From Ruminococcus bromii (GTDB taxonomy: Bacteria; Bacillota; Clostridia; Oscillospirales; Acutalibacteraceae), in NCBI RefSeq assembly GCF_002834235.1, contig NZ_NNBY01000045.1, positions 1 through 64,000 on the forward strand: 64,000 bases of DNA. The letters are read 5' to 3'. This document shows, one piece after another, positions 38,091-45,579 of this stretch. A model generated the notes under the pieces. That model had not been told where the DNA came from. It searched no databases and saw only the letters and a list, made by a program, of their open reading frames with translations. The number at the start of each line of letters is the position of its first letter. Within the stretch, counting starts at the first letter, position 1. The position numbers and the translations under genes were made by a program.

Positions 38091-39770
38091 TTATCTTTTT
38101 ACCGAATAAGTTCTCTCGTCTGCGGCTTTGATGAATGCAACAAGTCCCCAACAAGACATAATACTTGAACCGCCGGCAGACACAAACGGAAATGTTACGC
38201 CTGTGAGCGGAAGGACATCGGTTGCACCGAAAACATTGAGAGAAAGCTGAACGACAAAAAGTCCTGCCGCACAGCACGCCGAAATTGAATAAAAGGTACT
38301 TCTGCTTCGGGTTGTAATTGCCCTTGCATAAATAAACATTGCACCTACTGCCACGGCAAGTGTGAACGCAACGATAACTCCCATTTCTTCCGAAACAAGT
38401 CCGAAAACAAGGTCACTTTCGGATGCGGCAACCTGCTTTAAAAAACCGTTGCCGATACCTACACCGAAAAGTCCGCCGCTTGCCATATATGTGAGAACTC
38501 TTGCCTGCTGATAACCGAGATTGTCCTGAGTATGTTCCCATACATGACGCCAGCCCGAAAAACGGTCGGCAACATACGGTTTAAACTTGAGGACAAAGGT
38601 TACGCCGAAAATTGCGGCGGCAACAGCAAGAATAATCGTCTTGAAATCGCCCGAGCGCATAAACGCTGTGAGCAAAAATGTTACAAAGAAGATGAGCGCA
38701 GTACCGAAGTCACCCATAAGAGCCAAAAGGCCGACGCATACTGCCGAGAAGATAATGTACTCAAGCAGGTTCTTCTTTGTCATCAACACATCAAGTGAAC
38801 TTGCGCCGATAAAGATGAAAATAATCTTTGCAAGCTCTGACGGCTGAAATGAAAACGAGCCGATATAAATCCAGTTGGCGGCGCCGTTTGTAATCTTACC
38901 GAAAACAATTGTTACGCCCAAAAGACCGACCGCACAAATCATTGCCGGAAGTCTGAGTTTATTTACCTTGTCGGGATCTTCAATCAGCTTGATGATTATG
39001 CAGAAGATAATCATACCTACTGCGGCGGCAACAAGCTGAACATAAGCCGAGCGTTCCGACTGTCTGATAAGCATCATTACGCCTATGCCCGTCAAAAACA
39101 GGGCGAGCGATTCCAGCTCGAAATTTACTCTGCGGATTACAAAATAGGAGATAAAGAAGAATCCCCATTCAACAGCCGCAAGAGCGCCGAACAGCACGAG
39201 CGGAGCCATTGTATTTGTGCCGTCATTCCAGAACATTGCCTGAACGCACATAAAAAAGTGAAAAAATGTAATAAGGAGCATAAGCTTCCACGATTTCATT
39301 GCAGGCTTATCGCTGACCTTTGAGAAAAACCAGCTCGACTGCAACGGCTGTTGGAACTCCTCGCCTCTTTTTACTATAAGGCTTGTACCGCCTATTGTTA
39401 TTGTATCGTCAATGAGCACCTTTGCTCTGCCTCTTGTTCTTTTGCCGTTGAGCATTGTGCCGCTCTTTGAGTCGGTATCGCTTACATACCAACCGTCTTT
39501 ACGGCGAAGGAGTACGCAATGATTTCTTGAAACTGTCGGGTCATCAACGGTTACATCACTGCTTTTACTTCTGCCGATTGAATTTTCCCAGAAAAGCACG
39601 GGGAGCATCTCGCCCGTTGCAGGGTTCAAAAGTGAAATCAAAGGAGTTTCGGGACGGCGGCGGCGGCGCATTGCGGCAAAGCACTGGTACACAATTATTA
39701 TTGCATAAACAGGCATAAGAAAACGCAGTGCAACAACACCCATATCGAAAATTATCGAAAGATCCGGCAC
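38091..39770 (-). CDS. FtsW/RodA/SpoVE-family glycosyltransferase with N-terminal FHA domain
   Basis: About 559 residues. One membrane helix (about 8-30) is followed by a cytoplasmic FHA domain (about 45-130) with SIGRSKSSDVTV, SRNHC and the SGTMLNG loop, which binds phosphothreonine peptides. The SEDS polytopic domain follows (about 150-555), with FQPSELAKI, the DFGTAL region and PFVSAGGSS near the end. SEDS proteins polymerise lipid II. Fusion to FHA suggests control by a Ser/Thr kinase of the PknB type. The nearest good ribosome binding site (AAGGAG) fits a GTG at 39770; a GTG at 39788 is an alternative. It precedes its PBP partner by 117 bases. Confidence 0.93.
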   Translation of the reverse strand: MPDLSIIFDMGVVALRFLMPVYAIIIVYQCFAAMRRRRRPETPLISLLNPATGEMLPVLFWENSIGRSKSSDVTVDDPTVSRNHCVLLRRKDGWYVSDTDSKSGTMLNGKRTRGRAKVLIDDTITIGGTSLIVKRGEEFQQPLQSSWFFSKVSDKPAMKSWKLMLLITFFHFFMCVQAMFWNDGTNTMAPLVLFGALAAVEWGFFFISYFVIRRVNFELESLALFLTGIGVMMLIRQSERSAYVQLVAAAVGMIIFCIIIKLIEDPDKVNKLRLPAMICAVGLLGVTIVFGKITNGAANWIYIGSFSFQPSELAKIIFIFIGASSLDVLMTKKNLLEYIIFSAVCVGLLALMGDFGTALIFFVTFLLTAFMRSGDFKTIILAVAAAIFGVTFVLKFKPYVADRFSGWRHVWEHTQDNLGYQQARVLTYMASGGLFGVGIGNGFLKQVAASESDLVFGLVSEEMGVIVAFTLAVAVGAMFIYARAITTRSRSTFYSISACCAAGLFVVQLSLNVFGATDVLPLTGVTFPFVSAGGSSIMSCWGLVAFIKAADERTYSVKR

Positions 39771-39865
39771 TTTTTTCAACTCCTTCACAAATCATCTGTC
39801 CTAAAAATAAGCATACTTAAAGTTATACAGTTTAAATAATAATCCAATTTCCTCCAAAAGTCAAT

Positions 39866-39957
39866 AGCCGAGTGCCTCGGCAGTCAATTCGTGAAGATAG
39901 TTTGTACAATAGAAAACTAAAAATGCCCGAGCGTAGTAGCGTAGCATTGTAATTGTT
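39866..39957 (+). repeat. Family A repeat with altered hairpin head
   Basis: The head here is GCCGAGTGCCTCGGC, a different but still self-complementary stem, followed by the usual TTCGTGAAGATAGTTTGT body and ATGCCCGAGCGTAG tail. Confidence 0.7.
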
Positions 39958-39970
39958 CATGCAATTTCGA

Positions 39971-39998
39971 TGTAACGGCGAACCGTGTTCGCTCGTCT
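39971..39998 (+). repeat. Family B repeat fragment
   Basis: GTAACGGCGAAC-CGT-GTTCGCTCG, related to 9566 and 45465 but lacking the second and third hairpins. Confidence 0.55.
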
Positions 39999-40104
39999 GA
40001 AATAAGGAGCAAAACAAAAAACAATATTACTCAATAAAGTATTTTTTATCAAAATTTGCTTAAAATATCGGCAAAGTTTTATTATTTTAATTTTGGATAA
40101 CACC

Positions 40105-40133
40105 TTGATTTTTTTAATTTTATAGCATATAAT
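40105..40133 (+). promoter_or_regulatory. Promoter of the type III toxin-antitoxin locus
   Basis: TTGATT (40105-40110), exactly 17 bases, TATAAT (40128-40133). Transcription would begin near 40140, about 22 bases before the first RNA repeat. Confidence 0.85.
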
Positions 40134-40161
40134 AACTGTGATAGATGTTTGATTACTCATC

Positions 40162-40290
40162 TTATCGTTGAGTGTTTCGCCACTTGTTTAAAGAGCGAGT
40201 GTTTTTATCGTTGAGCGTTTCGCCGCTTGTAAAAGTGCGAGTGTTTTTATCGTTGAGCGTTTCGCCGCTTGTAAAAGTGCGAGTGTAAAA
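40162..40290 (+). ncRNA. toxI: Type III antitoxin RNA repeats (ToxI-like), three copies
   Basis: Three direct repeats: 40162-40204 (43 nt), 40205-40246 (42 nt) and 40247-40288 (42 nt, last bases diverged). Copies 2 and 3 are identical until the final few bases; copy 1 differs at a handful of positions. Each unit begins TTATCGTTGAG and contains a CRCTTG/CGAGTG pairing that can close a pseudoknot-like fold; copy 1 CACTTG becomes CGCTTG with a tolerated wobble. Known ToxI, AntQ and CptI antitoxins are tandem 34-48-nt repeats placed exactly here, between promoter and attenuator. Each processed unit would bind and inhibit one toxin monomer. Confidence 0.9.
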
Positions 40291-40297
40291 GTAATCA

Positions 40298-40324
40298 AAA
40301 AGCGGGTACTCTTTGCCCGCTTTT
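40298..40324 (+). terminator. Attenuating terminator between antitoxin RNA and toxin gene
   Basis: AAAAGCGGG-9 bases-CCCGCTTTT followed by ATTTTT. Partial termination here is what sets the excess of antitoxin RNA over toxin mRNA in type III systems. Confidence 0.9.
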
Positions 40325-40343
40325 ATTTTTAATGAGGTAGAAT

Positions 40344-40883
40344 ATGAAAATCGCATTTTACAATGTAGACTTGGAATACATTGATTATCTTAAACAATAC
40401 GAAACTTCAGTCCGTGGATTTACAAGAGTACCTAATGTTAATTATAGAAGCGGTAACAACAAGTTTTTCTATGGGACGGTTCTCAACATTAACAGAATTG
40501 ACTACTTTGTACCTATATCATCAAAACAACACAATAGACAGGACGATATACAAATCAAACCAAAAAACGATAAATACTGTAATGAGTATGCAACATTAAG
40601 ATTTGCCTATATGTTACCTATTCCACATAAGTGCATCAATATGTTGAATATCAACGGAATTACCAACAACACACGAAGAGAAAGAATCAGAAAAGAACTT
40701 GCTTTTTGTAACAAATATAGAGATAAAATTAAAAAGCAAGCACAAAACACCTACTACCGTATCACAAACAAAGTAAACGATAGACTTGTTCATAACAGCT
40801 GTGACTTTAAATTACTTGAACAAGCATACATAGATTTTTGTAATGAACATAATATTCCTATTGACAAAAATAAAGTCAATTAA
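40344..40883 (+). CDS. toxN: ToxN/AbiQ/CptN-family endoribonuclease toxin (type III)
   Basis: A 179-residue basic protein. Family landmarks are the N-terminal FYNVDLEYIDYLKQYE, a beta-strand FFYGTVLNINRIDYFVPIS near residue 50, RFAYMLPIPHKCI (about 90), and a C-terminal helix CDFKLLEQAYIDFC. These match ToxN-type nucleases, which fold as compact beta-barrels and cut mRNA at A-rich sites. GAGGTAG precedes the ATG. The gene follows the RNA repeats and attenuator and ends at a strong terminator. Length and layout are closest to CptIN/ToxIN of Clostridia. It is lower in GC than its neighbours, as expected for an acquired defence module. Confidence 0.92.
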   Translation: MKIAFYNVDLEYIDYLKQYETSVRGFTRVPNVNYRSGNNKFFYGTVLNINRIDYFVPISSKQHNRQDDIQIKPKNDKYCNEYATLRFAYMLPIPHKCINMLNINGITNNTRRERIRKELAFCNKYRDKIKKQAQNTYYRITNKVNDRLVHNSCDFKLLEQAYIDFCNEHNIPIDKNKVN

Positions 40884-40886
40884 CGC

Positions 40887-40917
40887 AAAAGACCTCACGA
40901 AATTCGTGAGGTCTTTT
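40887..40917. terminator. Terminator after toxN
   Basis: AAAAGACCTCACGAA is perfectly complementary to TTCGTGAGGTCTTTT; usable in both directions and also suited to stop the DUF1284 transcript arriving from the right. Confidence 0.9.
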
Positions 40918-40938
40918 ATCATGATATATCTATGAGGA

Positions 40939-41349
40939 TTAATGAAGACTTTTCATTTTATCGGCTTTATCACGGCATATATGCGACCATTTGCAGTCGC
41001 CGCACACCTGCGAAAGCCTGTCTTTTAAAATTATATTTTCTCTTGCAATTCTCGAAAGCTCTTTCCAATCGGCAGTATCGCCGATTTTCATTCCGAGTAA
41101 ATCAAGACATCTTTTGTCATAGCATGACGCCTTGCCCGTAACATCGCAGCTGCCGTTGTCACGGTTCGGACACGATGAACAAATTTCGTCACAACCGCCC
41201 GTAAGCGTAAGGCTTGCGTTGTTATTTTCAAGAACTGACACTATTTTTGCCATTCCGCAGACAAATTCATCGCTGTAACCCTTGCCTTCAAAAAACTGCA
41301 CACAAAGGCTGTGATGCGGTCTGAACTTAAAGCTTAACGATTTTGTCAA
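40939..41349 (-). CDS. DUF1284 family protein, cysteine-rich
   Basis: A 136-residue protein of the DUF1284 family, sometimes annotated as iron-sulfur binding. The N-terminus FKFRPHHSLCVQFFEGKGYS is the family hallmark. Nine cysteines follow, including CDEICSSCPNRDNGSC (about 53-68) and CGDCKWSHIC (about 116-125), enough for one or two metal clusters. The start is a TTG inside the end of bioY (23-base overlap) with GGTGAA upstream, so it is translated with the biotin transporter. No function is established; co-transcription hints at a link to biotin or cofactor metabolism. Confidence 0.85.
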   Translation of the reverse strand: MTKSLSFKFRPHHSLCVQFFEGKGYSDEFVCGMAKIVSVLENNNASLTLTGGCDEICSSCPNRDNGSCDVTGKASCYDKRCLDLLGMKIGDTADWKELSRIARENIILKDRLSQVCGDCKWSHICRDKADKMKSLH

Positions 41350-41875
41350 GACGATTCACCAAAACTGTTGCAACAACAATCTTTGCAGCATCTGCAAGAA
41401 GGAACGGAACAACGCAGGTGAGAAGTGCGGCAACAAATTCTGTGTGCATTGCAATCATAAACCAAATTGTACCGAAAAGGTAGCATACTGCAAGACCTGC
41501 AACCATTGAAACCGCAAGCACCCAAAGCTTTCTGCCGAGAAAATCAGTCATAAGTCCAACGATAAGCGCCGTAAAGAGGAAACCGATGATATAACCGCCT
41601 GTCGGACCGCCGAGAACGCCGATTCCGCCTGAGAATCCTGCAAACACGGGAACACCGATTGCACCGAGGAGAACATAAACCGCAACGCTGATGAGTCCTC
41701 TTTTCCAACCGAGCATAGCCGCAGCCATAAAGATGCCGAGAGTCTGAAGTGTGAACGGAACTGTCATCGGAATCTGAATCTGTGCGCACACTGTGATGAT
41801 TGCGACGAACATCGCCATATACACAAGGCTTAATACATTACTTTTTGATTTACTGTTTGTTTTTGCTTCTGTCAT
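41327..41875 (-). CDS. bioY: Biotin transporter substrate-binding subunit BioY
   Basis: A 182-residue S-component of an ECF-type vitamin transporter. Six hydrophobic helices and the motif GVLGGPTGGYIIGF (about 85-98) identify BioY. It works with shared EcfA/EcfT modules encoded elsewhere, or alone at low rate. The ATG at 41875 follows AGGAGAGG; an earlier frame extension has no site. The promoter overlaps TTGTCAACC half-sites (41920-41983) of the BirA type, so expression should fall when biotin is plentiful. Confidence 0.94.
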   Translation of the reverse strand: MTEAKTNSKSKSNVLSLVYMAMFVAIITVCAQIQIPMTVPFTLQTLGIFMAAAMLGWKRGLISVAVYVLLGAIGVPVFAGFSGGIGVLGGPTGGYIIGFLFTALIVGLMTDFLGRKLWVLAVSMVAGLAVCYLFGTIWFMIAMHTEFVAALLTCVVPFLLADAAKIVVATVLVNRLDKIVKL

Positions 41876-41919
41876 AAAATTACCTCTCCTTTGCAAAACC
41901 ACTTCTTTTGTTTTGCAGA

Positions 41920-41983
41920 TTGTCAACCAAATTATTTTATCGGTTGACAATTATTATAGTACCGATTATCGCATTTGTCAACC
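41920..41983 (-). promoter_or_regulatory. bioY promoter with BirA-like operator half-sites
   Basis: On the minus strand TTGACA (41976-41981), 17 bases, TATAAT (41953-41958). Three 9-bp half-sites are present: TTGTCAACC at 41920-41928, GGTTGACAA at 41942-41950 and TTGTCAACC at 41975-41983. The first two form a palindrome with a 13-base gap just downstream of the -10 box, and the third overlaps the -35 box. This resembles the TTGTTAACC palindromes bound by BirA in Firmicutes. Confidence 0.8.
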
Positions 41984-42086
41984 CGATTTATGTTTTAAAG
42001 TGACAATTACAATCCTTTTTGATGTAACAATTGACTTTACAACCGTCTTATAATACAACTGAGTTAACCAAACAGAACATAAAAAA

Positions 42087-42111
42087 CAGGGACAGCGTTT
42101 TGCTGTCCCTG
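42087..42111 (-). terminator. Terminator after fba
   Basis: CAGGGACAGC-GTTTT-GCTGTCCCTG, followed by TTTTTTATG on the minus strand. Confidence 0.9.
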
Positions 42112-42146
42112 AAATTTTTGTAAAGATTAAGTTTGCGTGCTTACAA

Positions 42147-43013
42147 TTAAGCCTTGTTAACCGAACCGAAGAGTTCCATCTTTTCCTTAACAGTAGCCTT
42201 GATAGCCTCTGCACCGGGAGCGAGGAGCTTTCTTGGATCGAAGCCCTTGCCTTCGAGATCCTTGCCCTCTTCAATGTACTTTCTTGTAGCTGCTGCAAAT
42301 GCGAGCTGGCACTCTGTGTTAACATTGATCTTTGAAACGCCGAGTGAGATAGCCTTCTTGATCATGTCGGCAGGAATACCTGTACCGCCGTGGAGAACGA
42401 GCGGCATCTCGCCTGTAAGCTGCTGGATAGCGTCAAGAGTTTCAAAGCTGAGGCCCTTCCAGTTTGCAGGATACTTACCGTGAATGTTACCGATACCTGC
42501 TGCGAGCATTGTTACGCCGAGGTCTGCAACCATTTTGCATTCCTTAGGATCTGCGCATTCGCCCATGCCGACTACGCCGTCTTCCTCGCCGCCGATTGCA
42601 CCAACCTCAGCCTCAAGTGAAAGACCAAGCTTGTTACAAGTTGCAACGAGTTCCTTTGTTTTTTCAATGTTTTCTTCGATCGGATAGTGTGAACCGTCAA
42701 ACATGATTGAGCTGAAACCGGCTTCGATGCACTTCTTAGCGCCTTCATATGAACCGTGGTCAAGGTGGAGAGCAACAGGAACTGTGATGTTGAGTTCCTC
42801 GAGCATACCGTTTACCATACCAACGACTGTTTTGTAGCCGCACATATATTTACCGGCACCCTCAGATACACCGAGGATAACAGGTGAGTTGAGTTCCTGT
42901 GCTGTTAAAAGAATTGATTTTGTCCATTCAAGGTTGTTGATGTTGAACTGACCTACTGCATAGTGGCCTGCCTTTGCTTTTGTAAGCATTTCTTTAGCGT
43001 TTACTAATGGCAT
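42147..43013 (-). CDS. fba: Class II fructose-bisphosphate aldolase
   Basis: A 288-residue zinc enzyme of glycolysis and gluconeogenesis that splits fructose 1,6-bisphosphate into the two triose phosphates. Zinc ligands and active-site residues appear in ALHLDHGSYE (about 83), FDGSHYPIEEN (about 105), GNIHGKYP (about 178) and LHGGTGIP (about 208). Full length, monocistronic, with AAGGAAG before the ATG and its own terminator. Confidence 0.97.
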   Translation of the reverse strand: MPLVNAKEMLTKAKAGHYAVGQFNINNLEWTKSILLTAQELNSPVILGVSEGAGKYMCGYKTVVGMVNGMLEELNITVPVALHLDHGSYEGAKKCIEAGFSSIMFDGSHYPIEENIEKTKELVATCNKLGLSLEAEVGAIGGEEDGVVGMGECADPKECKMVADLGVTMLAAGIGNIHGKYPANWKGLSFETLDAIQQLTGEMPLVLHGGTGIPADMIKKAISLGVSKINVNTECQLAFAAATRKYIEEGKDLEGKGFDPRKLLAPGAEAIKATVKEKMELFGSVNKA

Positions 43014-43227
43014 TTTAATCTTCCTTTTTTAAAAAATTTCAGCAGACAAGCGTCCCCACCTGCCGATTTAAGTTTATTATACAATATATTTTTGAAAATA
43101 TAAAGACCTAAAAAGAAGATTTAGTGAAAATTTTAACAATTAGTCGAAAAATTCTTCATTTTGTCCTGTTTTAGTCAATTATCACTAAACTTTCAAAATA
43201 AACTCACACTTCCGTAACACAACAAGG

Positions 43228-43256
43228 TTGATTTTGATTTTGTGAAAAGGTATAAT
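43228..43256 (+). promoter_or_regulatory. Promoter upstream of htrA
   Basis: TTGATT (43228-43233), 17 bases, TATAAT (43251-43256). It lies about 290 bases before htrA, which would give a long leader crossing two family B repeats. The rest of the spacer 43014-43227 is AT rich without recognisable elements. Confidence 0.6.
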
Positions 43257-43324
43257 ATAAATGTAAATTACAATACTTGATTTTGGTCAAGCGTTGTATG
43301 ATAATATTTTTTGTAAACTATCCC

Positions 43325-43437
43325 GTAGGGGTAGTCTTGCGACCGCAAGTAATGACAGATATTTTATTGCAAACAAAGTTTTATAAATATAACAAAACAA
43401 CCGATATCGTGACTGGCGGATGATATCCGCCCCTACG
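43325..43437. repeat. Two facing family B repeats in the htrA leader
   Basis: GTAGGGGTAGTCTTGCGACCGC (43325-43349) and GGCGGAT-GAT-ATCCGCC plus CCTAC (43414-43437), in opposite orientation 65 bases apart. Confidence 0.65.
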
Positions 43438-43544
43438 AAATATTGTTCATTTCGGCAATTTGCTTGCAAAAAATTTTGTTTCATTACTTAAGGACAAACG
43501 CAGCTTGTACCCCACGGTAACAAATAAATGTAGGAGTAACTTTT

Positions 43545-45284
43545 ATGGACAATTTTGACAACAACAATATGGGTGGGTTTGAACCGCAAAAGCCGTTCAC
43601 CGAAAAGCCCGTACAAAACAATAATATGAACACGGAACAGACAATTCCCGTTTCCGAACCCGAAACACAGGAAGAACAGGCTCAGAATGTTCAGCCGCAG
43701 AACGGCAACACACCGTACGGTGATTATATTTTCGGCAACAACAATCAAAATACGGCAAACAATGCAAATCCGACTGAAAATGTTCCGCCGTATCAGCAGA
43801 ATCAAAATCCGAATCCGAACACCCACGCTCAGCCGTGGCAGTACGGTTACGGTCAGTATCCCTACAGCGGACAGAATCCGCAGTATAATCAGAACAATCA
43901 GCAGTACGGTCAGTATCAGAACAACACAGGATACAATCAGAATGTACCTCCGTATCAGCAGAATATGTACGGACAGCCTCCCTACGGCAACAACGGTACA
44001 TACAATCAGCAATACAATCCGCAGATGTTCGCACAGTACCCCCAAAAGAAAACAAAGGGTGGAATAATTGCGTTGATTATCGTTCTCTGTTCACTTCTTA
44101 CAATCGGTTTTATCGGCATGATGGTGTACGGATTTTCGGCTGACATAAAAGAAGATTTGAACAGCGACCGAAGTGATTCGGGCAATTCATTCAGACTTCC
44201 GAATAAAGACAGCACAACACCGTTTGAAACCCTTCCCGGCACATCTTCGCAGGGTAAAACTCACGATGAGTCGGACTACAGTAACAAGGTGAACAAGGAT
44301 TACTCGGGTATGAAGCTTGAAAGCAATCCGAAAGACGCAAAAACAAACAACAGCTACACAGCCGCAAAAGCGTCAGAAAAGGTTTCCGACTCGGTAGTCG
44401 GCATTCTCTGTTACTCGGACGATGTACCCGATCAGGCTGACACAACAACCGCATCTTCACAGGGAAGCGGAATTATCTTCTCACAGGACGGCTATGTTAT
44501 CACAAACGCTCATGTAATCGGCAACAGCAAAACAGCCTATGCAATCAGAGTTGTAACATCTGACGGCAAGGTATACAAGGCAGGTGTTGTGGGCTACGAT
44601 TCAAGAACCGACATTGCAGTTCTCAAAATGGACGATGCAAAGGGACTTACTCCTGCAACATTCGGCGATTCGTCACAGCTTGAGGTTGGTCAGGATATTA
44701 TCGTAGTCGGCAATCCCGGCGGTCTTGACTATCAGAACACAACAACCAAGGGCGTTATTTCGGCACTTGACAGAAAACTTTCAACATCAAGCCTTACAAA
44801 GTACATTCAGACCGATGCCGCAATCAATCCCGGCAACTCTGGCGGTCCGCTTGTAAACTACTACGGTCAGGTTGTCGGAATTACAACTTCAAAGATTGTT
44901 TCCGAAACTTACGAAGGTATGGGCTTTGCAATTCCGTCACAGACAGTAAAAAGCATTGTTGACACACTTGTAAAGAACGGCTATGTTGAAGGCAGAGTAA
45001 AAATCGGCATTTCGGGCATTGCAGTAACCTCCGATCAGGCATCAAATTACAACATTCCGCAGGGCATTTATGTTCAGAGTATCGTATCAGGCGGTCCGTG
45101 TGACGGCACAAGCCTTAAAGAAGGCGATATCATCACAGAGGTTGACGGCGAAACAATTACAAGCTTTGCAGATGTTTATGCGATTCTTGAAACCCACAAG
45201 CCGGGGGACAAAATCAAGGTTAAATATTACAGCTCATCATCGGGCGACGGTGAGGTTGAAATCACACTTCAGGAAGATAAGTAA
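43545..45284 (+). CDS. htrA: HtrA/DegP-like membrane-anchored serine protease
   Basis: A 579-residue quality-control protease. Residues 1-170 are a low-complexity tail of Asn, Gln, Pro and Tyr (QYNQNNQQYGQYQNN and similar), presumably cytoplasmic. A membrane helix covers about 172-196. The extracellular trypsin-like domain (about 275-470) has His323 in TNAHVIG, Asp356 in SRTDIAVL and Ser432 in NPGNSGGPLV. One PDZ domain (about 480-577) ends the protein. GGAGTAAC before the ATG supports the start. The long Asn/Gln tail is unusually extended compared with B. subtilis HtrA. Confidence 0.96.
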   Translation: MDNFDNNNMGGFEPQKPFTEKPVQNNNMNTEQTIPVSEPETQEEQAQNVQPQNGNTPYGDYIFGNNNQNTANNANPTENVPPYQQNQNPNPNTHAQPWQYGYGQYPYSGQNPQYNQNNQQYGQYQNNTGYNQNVPPYQQNMYGQPPYGNNGTYNQQYNPQMFAQYPQKKTKGGIIALIIVLCSLLTIGFIGMMVYGFSADIKEDLNSDRSDSGNSFRLPNKDSTTPFETLPGTSSQGKTHDESDYSNKVNKDYSGMKLESNPKDAKTNNSYTAAKASEKVSDSVVGILCYSDDVPDQADTTTASSQGSGIIFSQDGYVITNAHVIGNSKTAYAIRVVTSDGKVYKAGVVGYDSRTDIAVLKMDDAKGLTPATFGDSSQLEVGQDIIVVGNPGGLDYQNTTTKGVISALDRKLSTSSLTKYIQTDAAINPGNSGGPLVNYYGQVVGITTSKIVSETYEGMGFAIPSQTVKSIVDTLVKNGYVEGRVKIGISGIAVTSDQASNYNIPQGIYVQSIVSGGPCDGTSLKEGDIITEVDGETITSFADVYAILETHKPGDKIKVKYYSSSSGDGEVEITLQEDK

Positions 45285-45308
45285 TTTTAATATAAGAATA
45301 TCACCAAA

Positions 45309-45348
45309 AGCAAGAGGGCAGTCACGGCAATGTGACTGCCCTCTTGCT
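45309..45348 (+). terminator. Terminator after htrA
   Basis: A 17-bp perfect stem (AGCAAGAGGGCAGTCAC) with a six-base loop; the T tract is poor but the stem is very stable. Confidence 0.75.
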
Positions 45349-45384
45349 AATTGAAAATTAAAAATGAAAAATGGAAAATTATTG

Positions 45385-45425
45385 TCGGGCAGCCAGTTTG
45401 CAAATTGCGAGCGATTGCAGCCCGA
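45385..45425 (+). repeat. Family D hairpin repeat
   Basis: GTCGGGC...GCCCGAC around TTTGCAAATTGCGAGC and followed by TGTTTTATTTTT. The frame resembles 21453-21498. Confidence 0.6.
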
Positions 45426-45464
45426 CTGTTTTATTTTTGGTATTTTTATATTTGCCTATATTTT

Positions 45465-45527
45465 GTAGAGGCGAATCTCGTTCGCCCGTTCGTGTGCGAT
45501 GCACACGATTGAACGCATAGCGTTCAA
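45465..45527 (+). repeat. Family B repeat, three-hairpin form (copy 2)
   Basis: GTAGA, GGCGAA-stem hairpin, CGTGTGC-GAT-GCACACG (7-3-7) and TTGAACGC-ATA-GCGTTCAA (8-3-8). Compared with 9566-9628, each changed stem base is matched by its partner. Confidence 0.8.
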
Positions 45528-45579
45528 ATACCATATGCAACTCATTTATATAATTTGATTTTGCATATACATTGTGTCA

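Noticed and set aside
40162..40290. Tandem repeats that could be read as a short CRISPR array
   Set aside because: The 42-nt units are contiguous with no spacers, and a ToxN-like gene follows an attenuator; this is a type III antitoxin.
40162..40356. Minus-strand reading frame with repeated TFTSGETLNDKNT peptide
   Set aside because: It is the antisense of the RNA repeats, has no ribosome binding site and crosses the terminator.
43597..44055. Cys/Asp-rich frame antisense to htrA
   Set aside because: It mirrors the Asn/Gln/Tyr codons of the HtrA tail and has no ribosome binding site.
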